Source of the DNA: Spirochaetales bacterium
Lineage (GTDB): Bacteria; Spirochaetota; Spirochaetia; DTKZ01
Length of the DNA: 11,871 nt
Assembly (NCBI GenBank): GCA_031280945.1
Contig: JAITGB010000040.1
Coordinates: forward strand, 1 to 11,871
Direction of reading: 5' to 3'
Every line of letters starts with the position of its first letter. Positions within the stretch are counted from its first letter, which is position 1. The notes under the pieces were generated by a model that was not told the DNA's origin, did no database searches, and saw only the letters and a list, made by a program, of their open reading frames with translations. Positions 1-6,904 of this stretch are shown here, in pieces. A program made the translations under genes and the position numbers.

Positions 1-857
1 TAAACTACTTTGCCCGCCTCATTCTGCCCGTATTCGTCCCCGCGCTTGTGGCCGCGGTTATCGGCAACGTCATACAGTTCGGTTTTCTTTTTTCCCTCAA
101 ACCCGTAACCCCCGACCCCAGTAAACTCATACCCAAGTTTTCGCAGTTTTTTAAGCAGGCCGTCTTTTCCGCCGCGGCCGTATTTAACCTCGCAAAGTCC
201 CTCCTGAAAGTCATTATCATAGCCGCCATAGCCTACACGAACATACGCTCATCGTTTGGCGAAATCGTTGACAGCATGAACGCCCCCTTTCTCCAGAGCG
301 CGGAAAAAATGGCGCTTACCGCGTTTTTTATTGTTCTTGAATCCGCCCTCGTTCTCCTTGTTATGGCTTTTTTCGATTACCTCTTTCAAAAACGCCAGCA
401 CAGGGAAGCCCTCAAAATGACCCGCGAAGAACTCAAAAGAGAACACAAAGAGTTCGAAGGCGACCCCCTCGTGCGCAGCCGCCTGCGGCGCATGATGCGC
501 GATATGCTCACCCAGGACATAGGCCGCGCCGTGCCGCAGGCAACCGTCGTTGTTACAAACCCCACGCACTTTGCCGTAGCCATAGAACACAGCGACGACT
601 GGAAAGACGTTCCCACAGTAACCGCCAAAGGGCAGGACAACCTCGCCCAGACAATAAAACGCATCGCCAAGAACTCAGGAGTCCCCCTCGTGGAGAACGT
701 ACAGCTTGCCCGCGCCCTGTACGCCGCGGTCAACGTAGGAGATGAAATTCCGCACCAGTTCTACGAAGCGGTTGCGGCGGTTCTCAGGTATGTCTACAGC
801 ATGAACGCGGACACCTCGCGGCGGCTTGAAAAACTGGGAGAAGAAGCTCATGTCTGA
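1..857 (+). CDS. flhB: Flagellar export switch protein FlhB (5' truncated by window edge)
   Basis: FlhB is an inner-membrane component of the flagellar type III export apparatus; its cytoplasmic domain switches export from rod/hook to filament substrates. The open frame runs in from the window edge (first full codon at position 3), giving 284 visible residues of a family usually about 350-380 long, so roughly the first quarter is missing. A GTG at 48 is internal, not the start. Two late membrane segments are visible (about visible residues 60-82 and 100-124), then the linker with the family pattern FDYLFQKRQHREALKMT and EGDPLVRSRLR. The autocleavage motif NPTH lies at 558-569, followed by the conserved AKG and VPLVENVQLARALY segments of the C-terminal domain. 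The stop overlaps the flhA start by 8 bases. Identification is secure. Confidence 0.97.
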   Translation, partial: NYFARLILPVFVPALVAAVIGNVIQFGFLFSLKPVTPDPSKLIPKFSQFFKQAVFSAAAVFNLAKSLLKVIIIAAIAYTNIRSSFGEIVDSMNAPFLQSAEKMALTAFFIVLESALVLLVMAFFDYLFQKRQHREALKMTREELKREHKEFEGDPLVRSRLRRMMRDMLTQDIGRAVPQATVVVTNPTHFAVAIEHSDDWKDVPTVTAKGQDNLAQTIKRIAKNSGVPLVENVQLARALYAAVNVGDEIPHQFYEAVAAVLRYVYSMNADTSRRLEKLGEEAHV

Positions 858-2958
858 CGCGATGAGAGGCGAGCGCGCGCCTTCGGGCCTGTTTTCGCGG
901 GGAAATGGAGGTCTCGTTTCCGCTGCTCCCGCCATAGCCATTGTCATGTGCGTTATTATGATACTCGCGCCCCTGCCCGCGTTTCTCCTGGATACGCTCA
1001 TGGCATTTAACCTAACGCTCAGCCTTCTCATAATTCTCATAACGCTGTATACCTCGCGCGCCCTTGAGTTCTCCTCCTTTCCCACAGTGCTTCTGGGTTC
1101 AACGCTTTTCGGCCTCGCGCTCAACGTCTCCTCCACGCGCCTTATTCTCGCCCAGGGCGAAAAGTTTGACGGCAGAATGATACGCGCCTTTGCGAGCTTT
1201 GTTGTCGGCACGCAGGGCAACGAAGGCATAGTCATTGGATTTATCATATTTATTATCATTATCGCGGCTCAGGCCATTGTCATTACAAAGGGCGCAACCC
1301 GTGTCGGCGAAGTAGCCGCCCGCTTTACTCTGGACTCCCTGCCGGGAAAACAAATGGCGATTGAGGCCGAATACAGCTCAGGGCTCATCTCCGAGGAAGA
1401 AGCCACCCGCAAAAAGCGGGACCTCCAGAAGGAAGCGGATTTTTACGGCGCCATGGACGGTTCCTCGAAATTTGTTTCGGGCAACGTCATCGTTGGAATT
1501 ATTATAACCGTTGTCAATATTATAGGCGGCCTTGTAGTCGGCGTTATCCTGCATGGCGAAAGCTGGCAGAGCGCAATTACAAACTACATTACCTTTGCCG
1601 TAGGGGACGGCCTCGTCTCGCAGCTTCCCGCCCTCCTCGTATCAACGGCAACAGGCATTATCGTAACCCGCGCAAGCGCGGACGGCGGCAGCTTCGGCGA
1701 GCTTGTTACAAAACAGTTTACCCTCCAGCGCAGAATTTACTGGCTCGCGGGCGGCTTTCTCTTTGGCATGGCGCTTCTTCCCGGTTTTCCCGGCCTTGTC
1801 CTTATTCCCATGGCGGGCGTGTGTTTCCTTTTGGGCTATACCCTGCGGAAAAAAAGCGCCGAAGCCCAGAGGGAACCATCAGGGGCCGCGCGGGAAAAAC
1901 GCAAGGAAGCCGAAGCGGATTTCTCGCCTGTTGTTCCGCTTGATGACCTTTCCATGGAACTGGGGTACGGGCTTTTATCCCTCGTCAACAAAGAGCAGGG
2001 CGCGGACCTCCTCGACAGGGTTACGCGCATGAGAAGGGAAACAGCGGTTGACATCGGCCTCGTTGTTCCCAAGATTCATATTATCGACAACATGAGGCTC
2101 GACCCGCCCGACTACTGCCTCAAAATAAAAGGCATAGAGGCAGGCAGGGGTTCTCTCCGCCTGGGCTGTTACCTCGCCATAGGCTCCGGCCCCATAGAGG
2201 AAGAGATTCCCGGCGAAAAGACCCTTGACCCGACCTTTGGCCTTGAAGCCCTGTGGATAACCGAAAGCCTCCGCGACAGGGCGGAGAAGGCGGGCTACAC
2301 GGTTGTAGACCTTCCCTCAATTATCGTAACCCACCTCACCGAAGTTATAAAGAGAAACGCCGCGGACATTCTGGGACGGCAGGAGACCCAGGCCATGCTC
2401 GACGCGCTCAAAAAGAACCACCCCGCCCTTGTGGAAGAAGTCCTCAAAAATTTGGGCCTGGGCGAAATTCAGAAAACCCTGCAAAACCTTCTGCGCGAGA
2501 GGGTGTCCATACGCAACATGGTAAAAATCCTCGAAACCCTCGCGGACTACGGCAGCCTCAAAAATATAACCGTAGCGGAGCTGACGGAAAAAACGCGGCA
2601 GAGCCTGGGCCGCCAGATTTGCCTGCAGTACGCGGAAGCCGGAACCCTGCGCTTTTTTACCCTTGCTCCCAAACTGGAAGAAATACTGCGCAGCTCCCGC
2701 GCGGACTCTTTGAGCGGAGCTGTTATGGCGGCCCTCAAGCCCGACATACAGCGTAAATGGATTAACGCCCTTGCCAACGCTTTCCGGCTCATAAAAGACC
2801 AGGGGCATTACCCGCTTATCCTCTCGTCTGAGCCGGCGCGGCCCGTTGTTAAAGCAAGCACCCTGCGGGATTTTCCTGACCTTGTAGTGCTTTCCGCGGC
2901 GGAAATAGCGCCGGATATGAAACTTGAATCTTTTGGCGAAATAAAACTGGAGGGATAA
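850..2958 (+). CDS. flhA: Flagellar export gate protein FlhA
   Basis: FlhA forms the nonameric ring of the flagellar export gate, using the proton motive force and presenting a cytoplasmic docking platform for chaperone-substrate complexes. I chose ATG 850 (702 aa) over an in-frame TTG at 826 because GGGAGAAG sits just upstream and the start then overlaps the flhB stop by 8 bases, a normal coupling arrangement. The N-terminal half has about eight hydrophobic segments and the FHIPEP-family core: LALNVSSTRLIL (about residues 89-100), ITKGATRVGEVAARFTLD, LPGKQMAIEAE, EADFYGAMDGSSKFVSGN and VGDGLVSQLPALLVSTATGIIVTRAS. The C-terminal half is soluble, including GRQETQAMLDALKKNHPALVEE near the end of the conserved region. 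Two conserved spots differ from enterobacterial FlhA: FRLALN is FGLALN (G88) and the DADLNAG acidic motif is EAEYSSG (about 172-178). These may be lineage features. Confidence 0.97.
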   Translation: MSDAMRGERAPSGLFSRGNGGLVSAAPAIAIVMCVIMILAPLPAFLLDTLMAFNLTLSLLIILITLYTSRALEFSSFPTVLLGSTLFGLALNVSSTRLILAQGEKFDGRMIRAFASFVVGTQGNEGIVIGFIIFIIIIAAQAIVITKGATRVGEVAARFTLDSLPGKQMAIEAEYSSGLISEEEATRKKRDLQKEADFYGAMDGSSKFVSGNVIVGIIITVVNIIGGLVVGVILHGESWQSAITNYITFAVGDGLVSQLPALLVSTATGIIVTRASADGGSFGELVTKQFTLQRRIYWLAGGFLFGMALLPGFPGLVLIPMAGVCFLLGYTLRKKSAEAQREPSGAAREKRKEAEADFSPVVPLDDLSMELGYGLLSLVNKEQGADLLDRVTRMRRETAVDIGLVVPKIHIIDNMRLDPPDYCLKIKGIEAGRGSLRLGCYLAIGSGPIEEEIPGEKTLDPTFGLEALWITESLRDRAEKAGYTVVDLPSIIVTHLTEVIKRNAADILGRQETQAMLDALKKNHPALVEEVLKNLGLGEIQKTLQNLLRERVSIRNMVKILETLADYGSLKNITVAELTEKTRQSLGRQICLQYAEAGTLRFFTLAPKLEEILRSSRADSLSGAVMAALKPDIQRKWINALANAFRLIKDQGHYPLILSSEPARPVVKASTLRDFPDLVVLSAAEIAPDMKLESFGEIKLEG
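2949..2954 (+). promoter_or_regulatory. Ribosome binding site supporting the GTG start of flhF
   Basis: GGAGGG lies within the last codons of flhA, 10 bases before GTG 2965. It supports the non-ATG start chosen for flhF and suggests coupling to flhA translation. Confidence 0.6.
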
Positions 2959-2964
2959 AAGAAA

Positions 2965-4203
2965 GTGGAACTCGTAAGCGACACAGCCAGAACCTTTGAC
3001 GAAGCTATACGGAAGATACGCTCAAAGTACAGCACTATGGATGTAACCCCCCGTTTCAGGCGGCCTGTACGTATAGGCGGCTTTTTCGGCTTTTTCGGAC
3101 GCGAGGGAATCGAAGTAACCTGCGCTCTTGCGCCGCGCCGCGTACAGGCCGGGGAGAAGGCGGAAAAAGAAAAAATTCTTGCCCTGGCCCGCGAACCCAA
3201 AGAGGAGGGCGGCGCGGCGCTCCGCGAGCTTGTCAAGGAAGTGCAGGCTCTGCGGGAAAAAATTTCCTCTCCCCCGGCCGTGTATCAGCAGGGAGGGGCG
3301 CACCCGTCCATTGAAAAAATCTCCGCGCTGCTCGCGGACAACGAATTCTCCGCCTCCTATAGTGCGGACATTCAGGAAAGGCTCAAAAAAGAGTTTTCCC
3401 TGGAGGAGCTTGAAAACTTTCCGGCTGTGGAAGATGCCGTGGTTGACTGGATAGGTGAGTCAATTTCCATTTACAGGCAGAAGAAAGCCCCCGGCCCTCT
3501 TGTGTATATTCTTGTGGGGCCGACGGGTGTGGGAAAAACCACAACCATAGCGAAACTCGCCGCAATGCACGGGCCGCCCATAGGCGGGTTCGCGCAGCAG
3601 CAGGGGCTTTCGGTCGCAAAACTTGCCGCTATGTCGGGTCTTCCCCACGTGGAGAGGCCGCTTGATGTGCGCATTATTACAATAGACGATTACCGTCTGG
3701 GCGCGGAGGAACAGCTTAACAAGTACGGTGAGATTATGAGAATCCCTGTTATCTGTACGCCCACAGCCCTTGAGTTCAAAAAACAGCTTGCCCTTTTCCG
3801 CGAAGCGGATATGATTTTTGTAGACACCGTGGGCAGAAGCCCCAATGACCTTGTAAAGCTCGCGGGAATGAAGGAACTTCTTAAAGTAACGACGGGAACG
3901 TCCTCTTTTCATCTTGCCTTAAGCGCGACAACAAAAACCCAGGATATGCTTGAAATTATGCGGCAGTTTGAATTCTTCGGCTATGAATCCCTTGTCATTA
4001 CCAAGCTGGACGAAACCTCCCGCGTTGGGAGCGCTGTGAGCGCCGCGGCACAGAGGAGGGTTCCCCTGTCCTACATAACGTATGGGCAGGTTGTTCCCGT
4101 TGATTTACGGGGCGCAAGCGCGGCGCAGCTTCTTTTGAGGCTTGCGGGCTTTAGGCTGCGCAAAGACCATATTGAAAAAAAATTCGGTATTTTGGAGGAA
4201 TAA
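2965..4203 (+). CDS. flhF: Flagellar SRP-family GTPase FlhF
   Basis: FlhF is the third SRP-type GTPase (with Ffh and FtsY) and helps set the site and number of flagella; it dimerises on GTP and is activated by FlhG. The 412-residue product starts with the B-domain segment (FDEAIRKIRSKY, then GGFFGFFGREGIEV), a charged linker (about 60-110) and an N domain (about 115-165). The G domain follows: P-loop GPTGVGKT (185-192), IDDYRLGAEEQLNKYGEI, DTVGRS (287-292, where the family usually has DTAGRS), LSATTKTQDM, TKLDET (346-351) and the C-terminal YGQVVPVDL. Between the P-loop helix and the IDDYR motif there is extra sequence carrying a second copy of AKLAAM (see the repeat entry). The stop shares one base with the flhG start (TAATG). 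Start is GTG. Identification is secure; the consequence of the extra segment is unknown. Confidence 0.96.
   Translation: MELVSDTARTFDEAIRKIRSKYSTMDVTPRFRRPVRIGGFFGFFGREGIEVTCALAPRRVQAGEKAEKEKILALAREPKEEGGAALRELVKEVQALREKISSPPAVYQQGGAHPSIEKISALLADNEFSASYSADIQERLKKEFSLEELENFPAVEDAVVDWIGESISIYRQKKAPGPLVYILVGPTGVGKTTTIAKLAAMHGPPIGGFAQQQGLSVAKLAAMSGLPHVERPLDVRIITIDDYRLGAEEQLNKYGEIMRIPVICTPTALEFKKQLALFREADMIFVDTVGRSPNDLVKLAGMKELLKVTTGTSSFHLALSATTKTQDMLEIMRQFEFFGYESLVITKLDETSRVGSAVSAAAQRRVPLSYITYGQVVPVDLRGASAAQLLLRLAGFRLRKDHIEKKFGILEE
3550..3633 (+). repeat. Imperfect internal direct repeat (66-base period) in flhF
   Basis: The 18 bases encoding AKLAAM at 3550-3567 recur at 3616-3633 with four third-position differences, exactly 66 bases (22 codons) apart. 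Similarity continues weakly: HGPP after the first copy and SGLP after the second, and QGLSV/RPLDV at the ends. This looks like an old in-frame tandem duplication that lengthened the loop between the P-loop helix and the second GTPase motif. It could be chance convergence in alanine-rich sequence, but the exact codon-phased spacing and the extra loop length relative to usual FlhF argue for duplication. Confidence 0.6.
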
Positions 4204-5096
4204 TGGCTGACCAGGCGGAAACTCTGCGGGAAATTATGAAAAACTCTAGCGCCGCATCCCATGCGGGGCAGGAGGGTAAAACCCGTATCATTACGATAAC
4301 GAGCGGGAAGGGCGGGGTGGGAAAAACAAATATTTCCACAAATCTTGCGATAGCCTATGCCCAACTGGGAAAAAAGGTAATTCTTATGGACGCGGACCTG
4401 GGGCTGGCAAACGTCAACGTTATTTTGGGCATCATCCCCAAATTTAACCTGTACCACCTGATACGCAAGCAGAAAACTTTGAACGAGATTATTCTGGATA
4501 CAGGTTACGGCCTGCGTTTTATCGCGGGGGCGTCGGGGTTTGCCAGAATAGCGAACCTTACCGAGGAGGAGAGGCAGAACTTTGTTGAGGGGATTTCGGG
4601 CCTCTCCAGCGCGGACGTGATTATAATCGATACGAGCGCGGGAGTTTCCAACAACGTACTCTCCTTTGTGGAGGCGGCGGACGAGGCCCTCATCGTTACG
4701 ACTCCTGAGCCCACAGCCATAACCGATGCCTACGGTATTATCAAGATTATTGCTACGGAAATGGACAGTCATAATATGGGGCTGAAACTGATTGTCAACA
4801 GGGTAAAATCCGTTGTGGAGGGCAGGAAGGTCGCCGAGAGGATGATACAAATTACAGGGCAGTTTCTTAACCTGAAGCTCGACTATCTGGGCTATGTGTA
4901 CGATGACCAGGCCGTGCAGAACGCCGTACTGAAACAGAAACCTTTTATCATTCTTGACCCCAAGGGCAGGGCAAGCATTTGCCTGAAGCATATTGTTTCG
5001 CGGCTTGAAAAGGTGGAATACCGCGAGGGCGGCGGCATAGGGAATTTTTTGCGGAAACTGGTTGGCAGCCAGTCCAGGGATTCCGGGGAACTGTGA
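4203..5096 (+). CDS. flhG: MinD-like ATPase FlhG (FleN/YlxH family)
   Basis: FlhG is a MinD/ParA-type ATPase that controls flagellar number and position and stimulates the FlhF GTPase. The 297-residue product starts with DQAETLR (residues 3-9), matching the DQAxxLR N-terminal motif known in FlhG to activate FlhF. The deviant Walker A KGGVGKT is at 36-42, followed by MDADLGLANVNVILG, a Walker B-type segment DVIIIDTSAGVSNN and the TTPEPTAITDAYGIIK segment typical of the MinD/FlhG group. The C-terminus has IGNFLRKLVG, a plausible amphipathic membrane-targeting helix like that of MinD. It begins on the last base of the flhF stop, with GGAGG just upstream, so production of the two partners is coupled. 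A hairpin-rich non-coding stretch follows at once. In other treponemes a MinD-like ORF is described directly downstream of flhF. Confidence 0.95.
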   Translation: MADQAETLREIMKNSSAASHAGQEGKTRIITITSGKGGVGKTNISTNLAIAYAQLGKKVILMDADLGLANVNVILGIIPKFNLYHLIRKQKTLNEIILDTGYGLRFIAGASGFARIANLTEEERQNFVEGISGLSSADVIIIDTSAGVSNNVLSFVEAADEALIVTTPEPTAITDAYGIIKIIATEMDSHNMGLKLIVNRVKSVVEGRKVAERMIQITGQFLNLKLDYLGYVYDDQAVQNAVLKQKPFIILDPKGRASICLKHIVSRLEKVEYREGGGIGNFLRKLVGSQSRDSGEL

Positions 5097-5222
5097 TGCG
5101 CGGCTCCCCGGCGCGAAGCGGCGGGGAGGGGTGGGGGCCCGCGCGTTTCGTGCGGGGGGCCCGCCCAAAGGGCGGGCGGGCCCTGGGTCTGTGCGCAAGG
5201 GATAGAAGCGGAAATCCCGCAG

Positions 5223-5240
5223 AAAAGCCGAAGGCTTTTT
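5223..5240 (+). terminator. Weak terminator-like hairpin
   Basis: AAAAGCC-GAA-GGCTTTT at 5223-5239 is followed by one more T. The A-tract, short GC stem and T-tract resemble a small bidirectional intrinsic terminator, but only three GC pairs close the loop, so strong termination is doubtful. It may partly separate flhG from the downstream genes, or may simply be part of the repeat element. Confidence 0.25.
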
Positions 5241-5257
5241 GAGGAATTGGAGCGGAT

Positions 5258-5294
5258 AGCCCGGTTTTTTGCCCAACGGGCAAAAAATGCGCCC
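5258..5294. repeat. 37-nt structured end module (copy 1)
   Basis: The module runs AGCCCGG, then a 10-bp stem (TTTTTTGCCC/GGGCAAAAAA, loop AAC), then TGCGCCC. It has the same length as the segment at 11806-11842 and matches it at 31 of 37 positions. Of the six differences, three are the loop, two are the two partners of one stem pair (C-G here, G-C there), and one lies just outside the stem. That pattern indicates that the fold, not only the sequence, is maintained. Confidence 0.8.
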
Positions 5295-5370
5295 CAAAAG
5301 TTTATATGCGCTGGCCCTGTTCCTGGGGGGGACAAGTCTTGACGGAGAAGGCTCTTTCCCATAATCTGTA

Positions 5371-5376
5371 AGGGGG
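5371..5376 (+). promoter_or_regulatory. Ribosome binding site of the acidic membrane protein gene
   Basis: AGGGGG lies 4 bases before ATG 5381. It fixes the start and shows that this gene is translated independently of flhG, from which it is separated by 284 bases. Confidence 0.5.
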
Positions 5377-5380
5377 AATT

Positions 5381-6109
5381 ATGACGAACAACTGGAAATT
5401 TGCGGCTTTTTTGGGCGCCGCGGCTTTTTGCGTTTCCCTTTTGTTCGGAATTACGGGCAGGGCGGGTTTTGGCGTGGTTGTTCTGCGGGCGCTGGGGGCT
5501 CTGGCTGTTTTCGGCGGGCTGGGTTTTGCGGCGGCTTTGCTTTTTCAGCGTTTTTTGCCGGAGCTTTTTCAGGATTCCGCTGAGGAGAAGGGTAGGGCGG
5601 TCAATATTACGGTGCCGGACATGAATCCCCATGAGGAAGAGGACAGGGAGACGGAGGACGGGGGGGGGCGGTCGGAGATTGCCGACATTGAGGATGTTGG
5701 GGAGGACGAGCCGGTCATTGCTAATTTTCCGGCCTTGCGGGGCGGGCGGGACGAGGATATGGACGAGCTGGGCGAACTTGTGGAGGAAGTTGAAGAGCTT
5801 CCCCCTCCGGTGGAGGCGCTGGATGACGCGCCCCTTCCGGCTCCGGCTGAGGATATAGAGGACGCGGGGGAGGGGAGGAGTATGGCTCAGGCGGAGCTTC
5901 CCGGCGGGAGCGGGGAGGTTCCCGAGGCGCTGCCCGATATGGATGACCTTGATATGCCTCTGCAGGAAATGGCTCCCAGCGCGGTGGAGGATGATTTGTC
6001 CGGCACGTATGTTTTTTCCGGGGTTAAGGCGCGGGGCGAAGAAGAGCAGGACCCGCTGAGAATGGCAAAGGCGGTGTCATCAATGCTGAAAAAGGAGAAA
6101 GAGGGGTAA
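5381..6109 (+). CDS. Unrecognised two-TM protein with long acidic cytoplasmic-type tail
   Basis: I do not recognise this 242-residue protein. It opens with two closely spaced hydrophobic segments (about residues 7-25 and 30-53), including the small-residue-rich stretch ALGALAVFGGLGFAAALLF, forming a likely helical hairpin. From about residue 65 it is very rich in Glu and Asp with Pro/Gly/Ala, probably disordered. The last 20 residues turn basic (DPLRMAKAVSSMLKKEKEG), a plausible short binding motif. ATG 5381 has a good RBS, and the stop lies 4 bases before the sigma factor start, so the two are almost certainly co-expressed. A run of nine G at residues 94-96 could slip. Codon use here is strongly G-ending (GAG, GGG, GCG), unlike flhB/flhA. 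Position suggests a flagellar role, but that is inference only. Confidence 0.85.
   Translation: MTNNWKFAAFLGAAAFCVSLLFGITGRAGFGVVVLRALGALAVFGGLGFAAALLFQRFLPELFQDSAEEKGRAVNITVPDMNPHEEEDRETEDGGGRSEIADIEDVGEDEPVIANFPALRGGRDEDMDELGELVEEVEELPPPVEALDDAPLPAPAEDIEDAGEGRSMAQAELPGGSGEVPEALPDMDDLDMPLQEMAPSAVEDDLSGTYVFSGVKARGEEEQDPLRMAKAVSSMLKKEKEG
5660..5668 (+). repeat. G9 homopolymer inside the acidic membrane protein gene
   Basis: Nine consecutive G encode Gly94-Gly96. Loss of one G would switch to a frame that ends at 5858, leaving the two membrane segments plus a basic tail instead of the acidic one. Poly-G tracts of about this length drive phase variation in Treponema pallidum, so slippage is plausible but not shown here. 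Confidence 0.7.
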
Positions 6110-6113
6110 GGTT

Positions 6114-6902
6114 GTGGGGGATATTCTTGTAGAAGAAAGAGAAGAAGACGAGCGCTGGAGGCTTTTCAAGAAGACTCAGGACCCTGCTATTCAGGACTCC
6201 TTTGTTATCCAGTACGCCCCCCTTGTCAAGTACGTTGCGGGCAAAATCGCTGTGAGTATGCCGCACAACGTGGAGTTTGACGACCTTGTGAGCTGCGGAA
6301 CCTTTGGCCTTCTTGACGCTATAAAAAAATTCGACCCGGACAAACACGTCAAATTCAAGACCTACGCGGTAACGCGCATACGGGGGGCTATTTTCGACGA
6401 GCTTCGCTCTGTTGACTGGGTGCCCCGCTCCGTGCGGCAGAAGAGCCGCGAGGTGGAGGAGACGATTCGCCATCTTGAATCCTCGCTGGGCAGGGCCGCG
6501 AGCGACAAAGAGCTTGCGGATGCCATGGGTGTTTCCCTCAAGGATTTTGAGAGGACTTTGCAGAAAATCTCCTCAACCTCGATTCTTTCCCTGAACGATA
6601 TTTGGTACACGGGAGAGGACAACGATAATGTTTCCATAGGGGACAGTATAGAATCCCCCCGCAGTCAGGGGCCTGAGGCCATAGTCGAAAAAGAGGAAAT
6701 CCGGCAGGTCATTATCCGCACCATAGACGAGCTGCCGGAAAAGGAAAAAAAGGTTCTTGTTTTGTACTACTACGAAGACCTTACCCTCAAGGAAATCGGC
6801 AAAGTTCTGGATGTTACCGAGTCCCGCGTATCGCAGCTTCACACAAAGGCGATTATACGCCTGCGCGCAAAACTGACAAATATCAAAAAAGGCATTTTTT
6901 AA
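6114..6902 (+). CDS. fliA: Flagellar sigma factor, FliA/WhiG (sigma-28) family
   Basis: This 262-residue protein is an alternative sigma factor that directs RNA polymerase to late flagellar and chemotaxis promoters. Region 2 is clear: FDDLVSCGTFGLLDAIKKFDP, FKTYAVTRIRGAIFDELRSVDWVPRSVR (about residues 55-105). Region 3 contains LGRAASDKELADAMGVSLKDF (about 125-150). Region 4 contains ELPEKEKKVLVLYYYEDLTLKEIG followed by the helix-turn-helix VTESRVSQLHTKAIIRLR (about 205-255). Its length fits the sigma-28 family. GTG 6114 is chosen because GAGGGG stands 7 bases upstream; the gene begins 4 bases after the previous stop. No FlgM-like anti-sigma factor gene is visible in the window, so its inhibitor must be encoded elsewhere or be unlike FlgM. 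Treponemal homologues are often annotated WhiG. Confidence 0.95.
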   Translation: MGDILVEEREEDERWRLFKKTQDPAIQDSFVIQYAPLVKYVAGKIAVSMPHNVEFDDLVSCGTFGLLDAIKKFDPDKHVKFKTYAVTRIRGAIFDELRSVDWVPRSVRQKSREVEETIRHLESSLGRAASDKELADAMGVSLKDFERTLQKISSTSILSLNDIWYTGEDNDNVSIGDSIESPRSQGPEAIVEKEEIRQVIIRTIDELPEKEKKVLVLYYYEDLTLKEIGKVLDVTESRVSQLHTKAIIRLRAKLTNIKKGIF

Positions 6903-6904
6903 AT

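Larger units (their letters stand above)
5104..5294 (+). repeat. GC-rich multi-hairpin intergenic element (copy 1)
   Basis: This fills most of the 284 bases between flhG and the next gene. Visible structures in order: an 11-bp stem with one mismatch and a GAA loop (5104-5114/5118-5128); a nested pair GGGCCCGC/GCGGGCCC (5135-5142/5176-5183) enclosing an 8-bp stem with AAA loop (5159-5166/5170-5177) and alternatively a 7-bp stem (5138-5144/5150-5156); GTGCGCAAGGGAT (5191-5203); AAATCCCGCAG (5212-5222); a short A/T-flanked hairpin (5223-5239); and the 37-nt end module (5258-5294). GTGCGCAAGGGAT, AAATCCCGCAG and the end module all recur in the element after the transporter gene, so this is a repeat family and not random GC-rich spacer. 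No open frame here looks like a real gene. Confidence 0.75.

Noticed and set aside
48..50. GTG at 48 as the flhB start
   Set aside because: The frame is open upstream to the window edge and the residues before it continue FlhB-like membrane sequence, so the gene is simply cut.
826..849. TTG at 826 as the flhA start
   Set aside because: It would overlap flhB by 32 bases and lacks a well-placed ribosome site, whereas ATG 850 has GGGAGAAG upstream and a standard short overlap.
4071..5297. Long open frame (408 codons) on the minus strand across flhG and the following gap
   Set aside because: It lies antisense to a clear flhG, has no recognisable domain, and its openness follows from the codon bias of the sense gene.
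5339..5365. TTGACG ... CATAAT as a sigma-70 promoter for the acidic protein gene
   Set aside because: The 15-base spacer is short and transcription would start inside the ribosome binding site; kept only as a possibility.
5097..5380. CRISPR array or tRNA in the hairpin-rich gap
   Set aside because: There are no evenly spaced identical repeats with unique spacers and no cloverleaf or T-loop consensus.
4892..5632. Minus-strand open frame covering the hairpin element
   Set aside because: It translates repeat sequence into low-complexity Pro/Arg/Ala peptide and has no ribosome site; such frames in palindromic repeats are commonly spurious.
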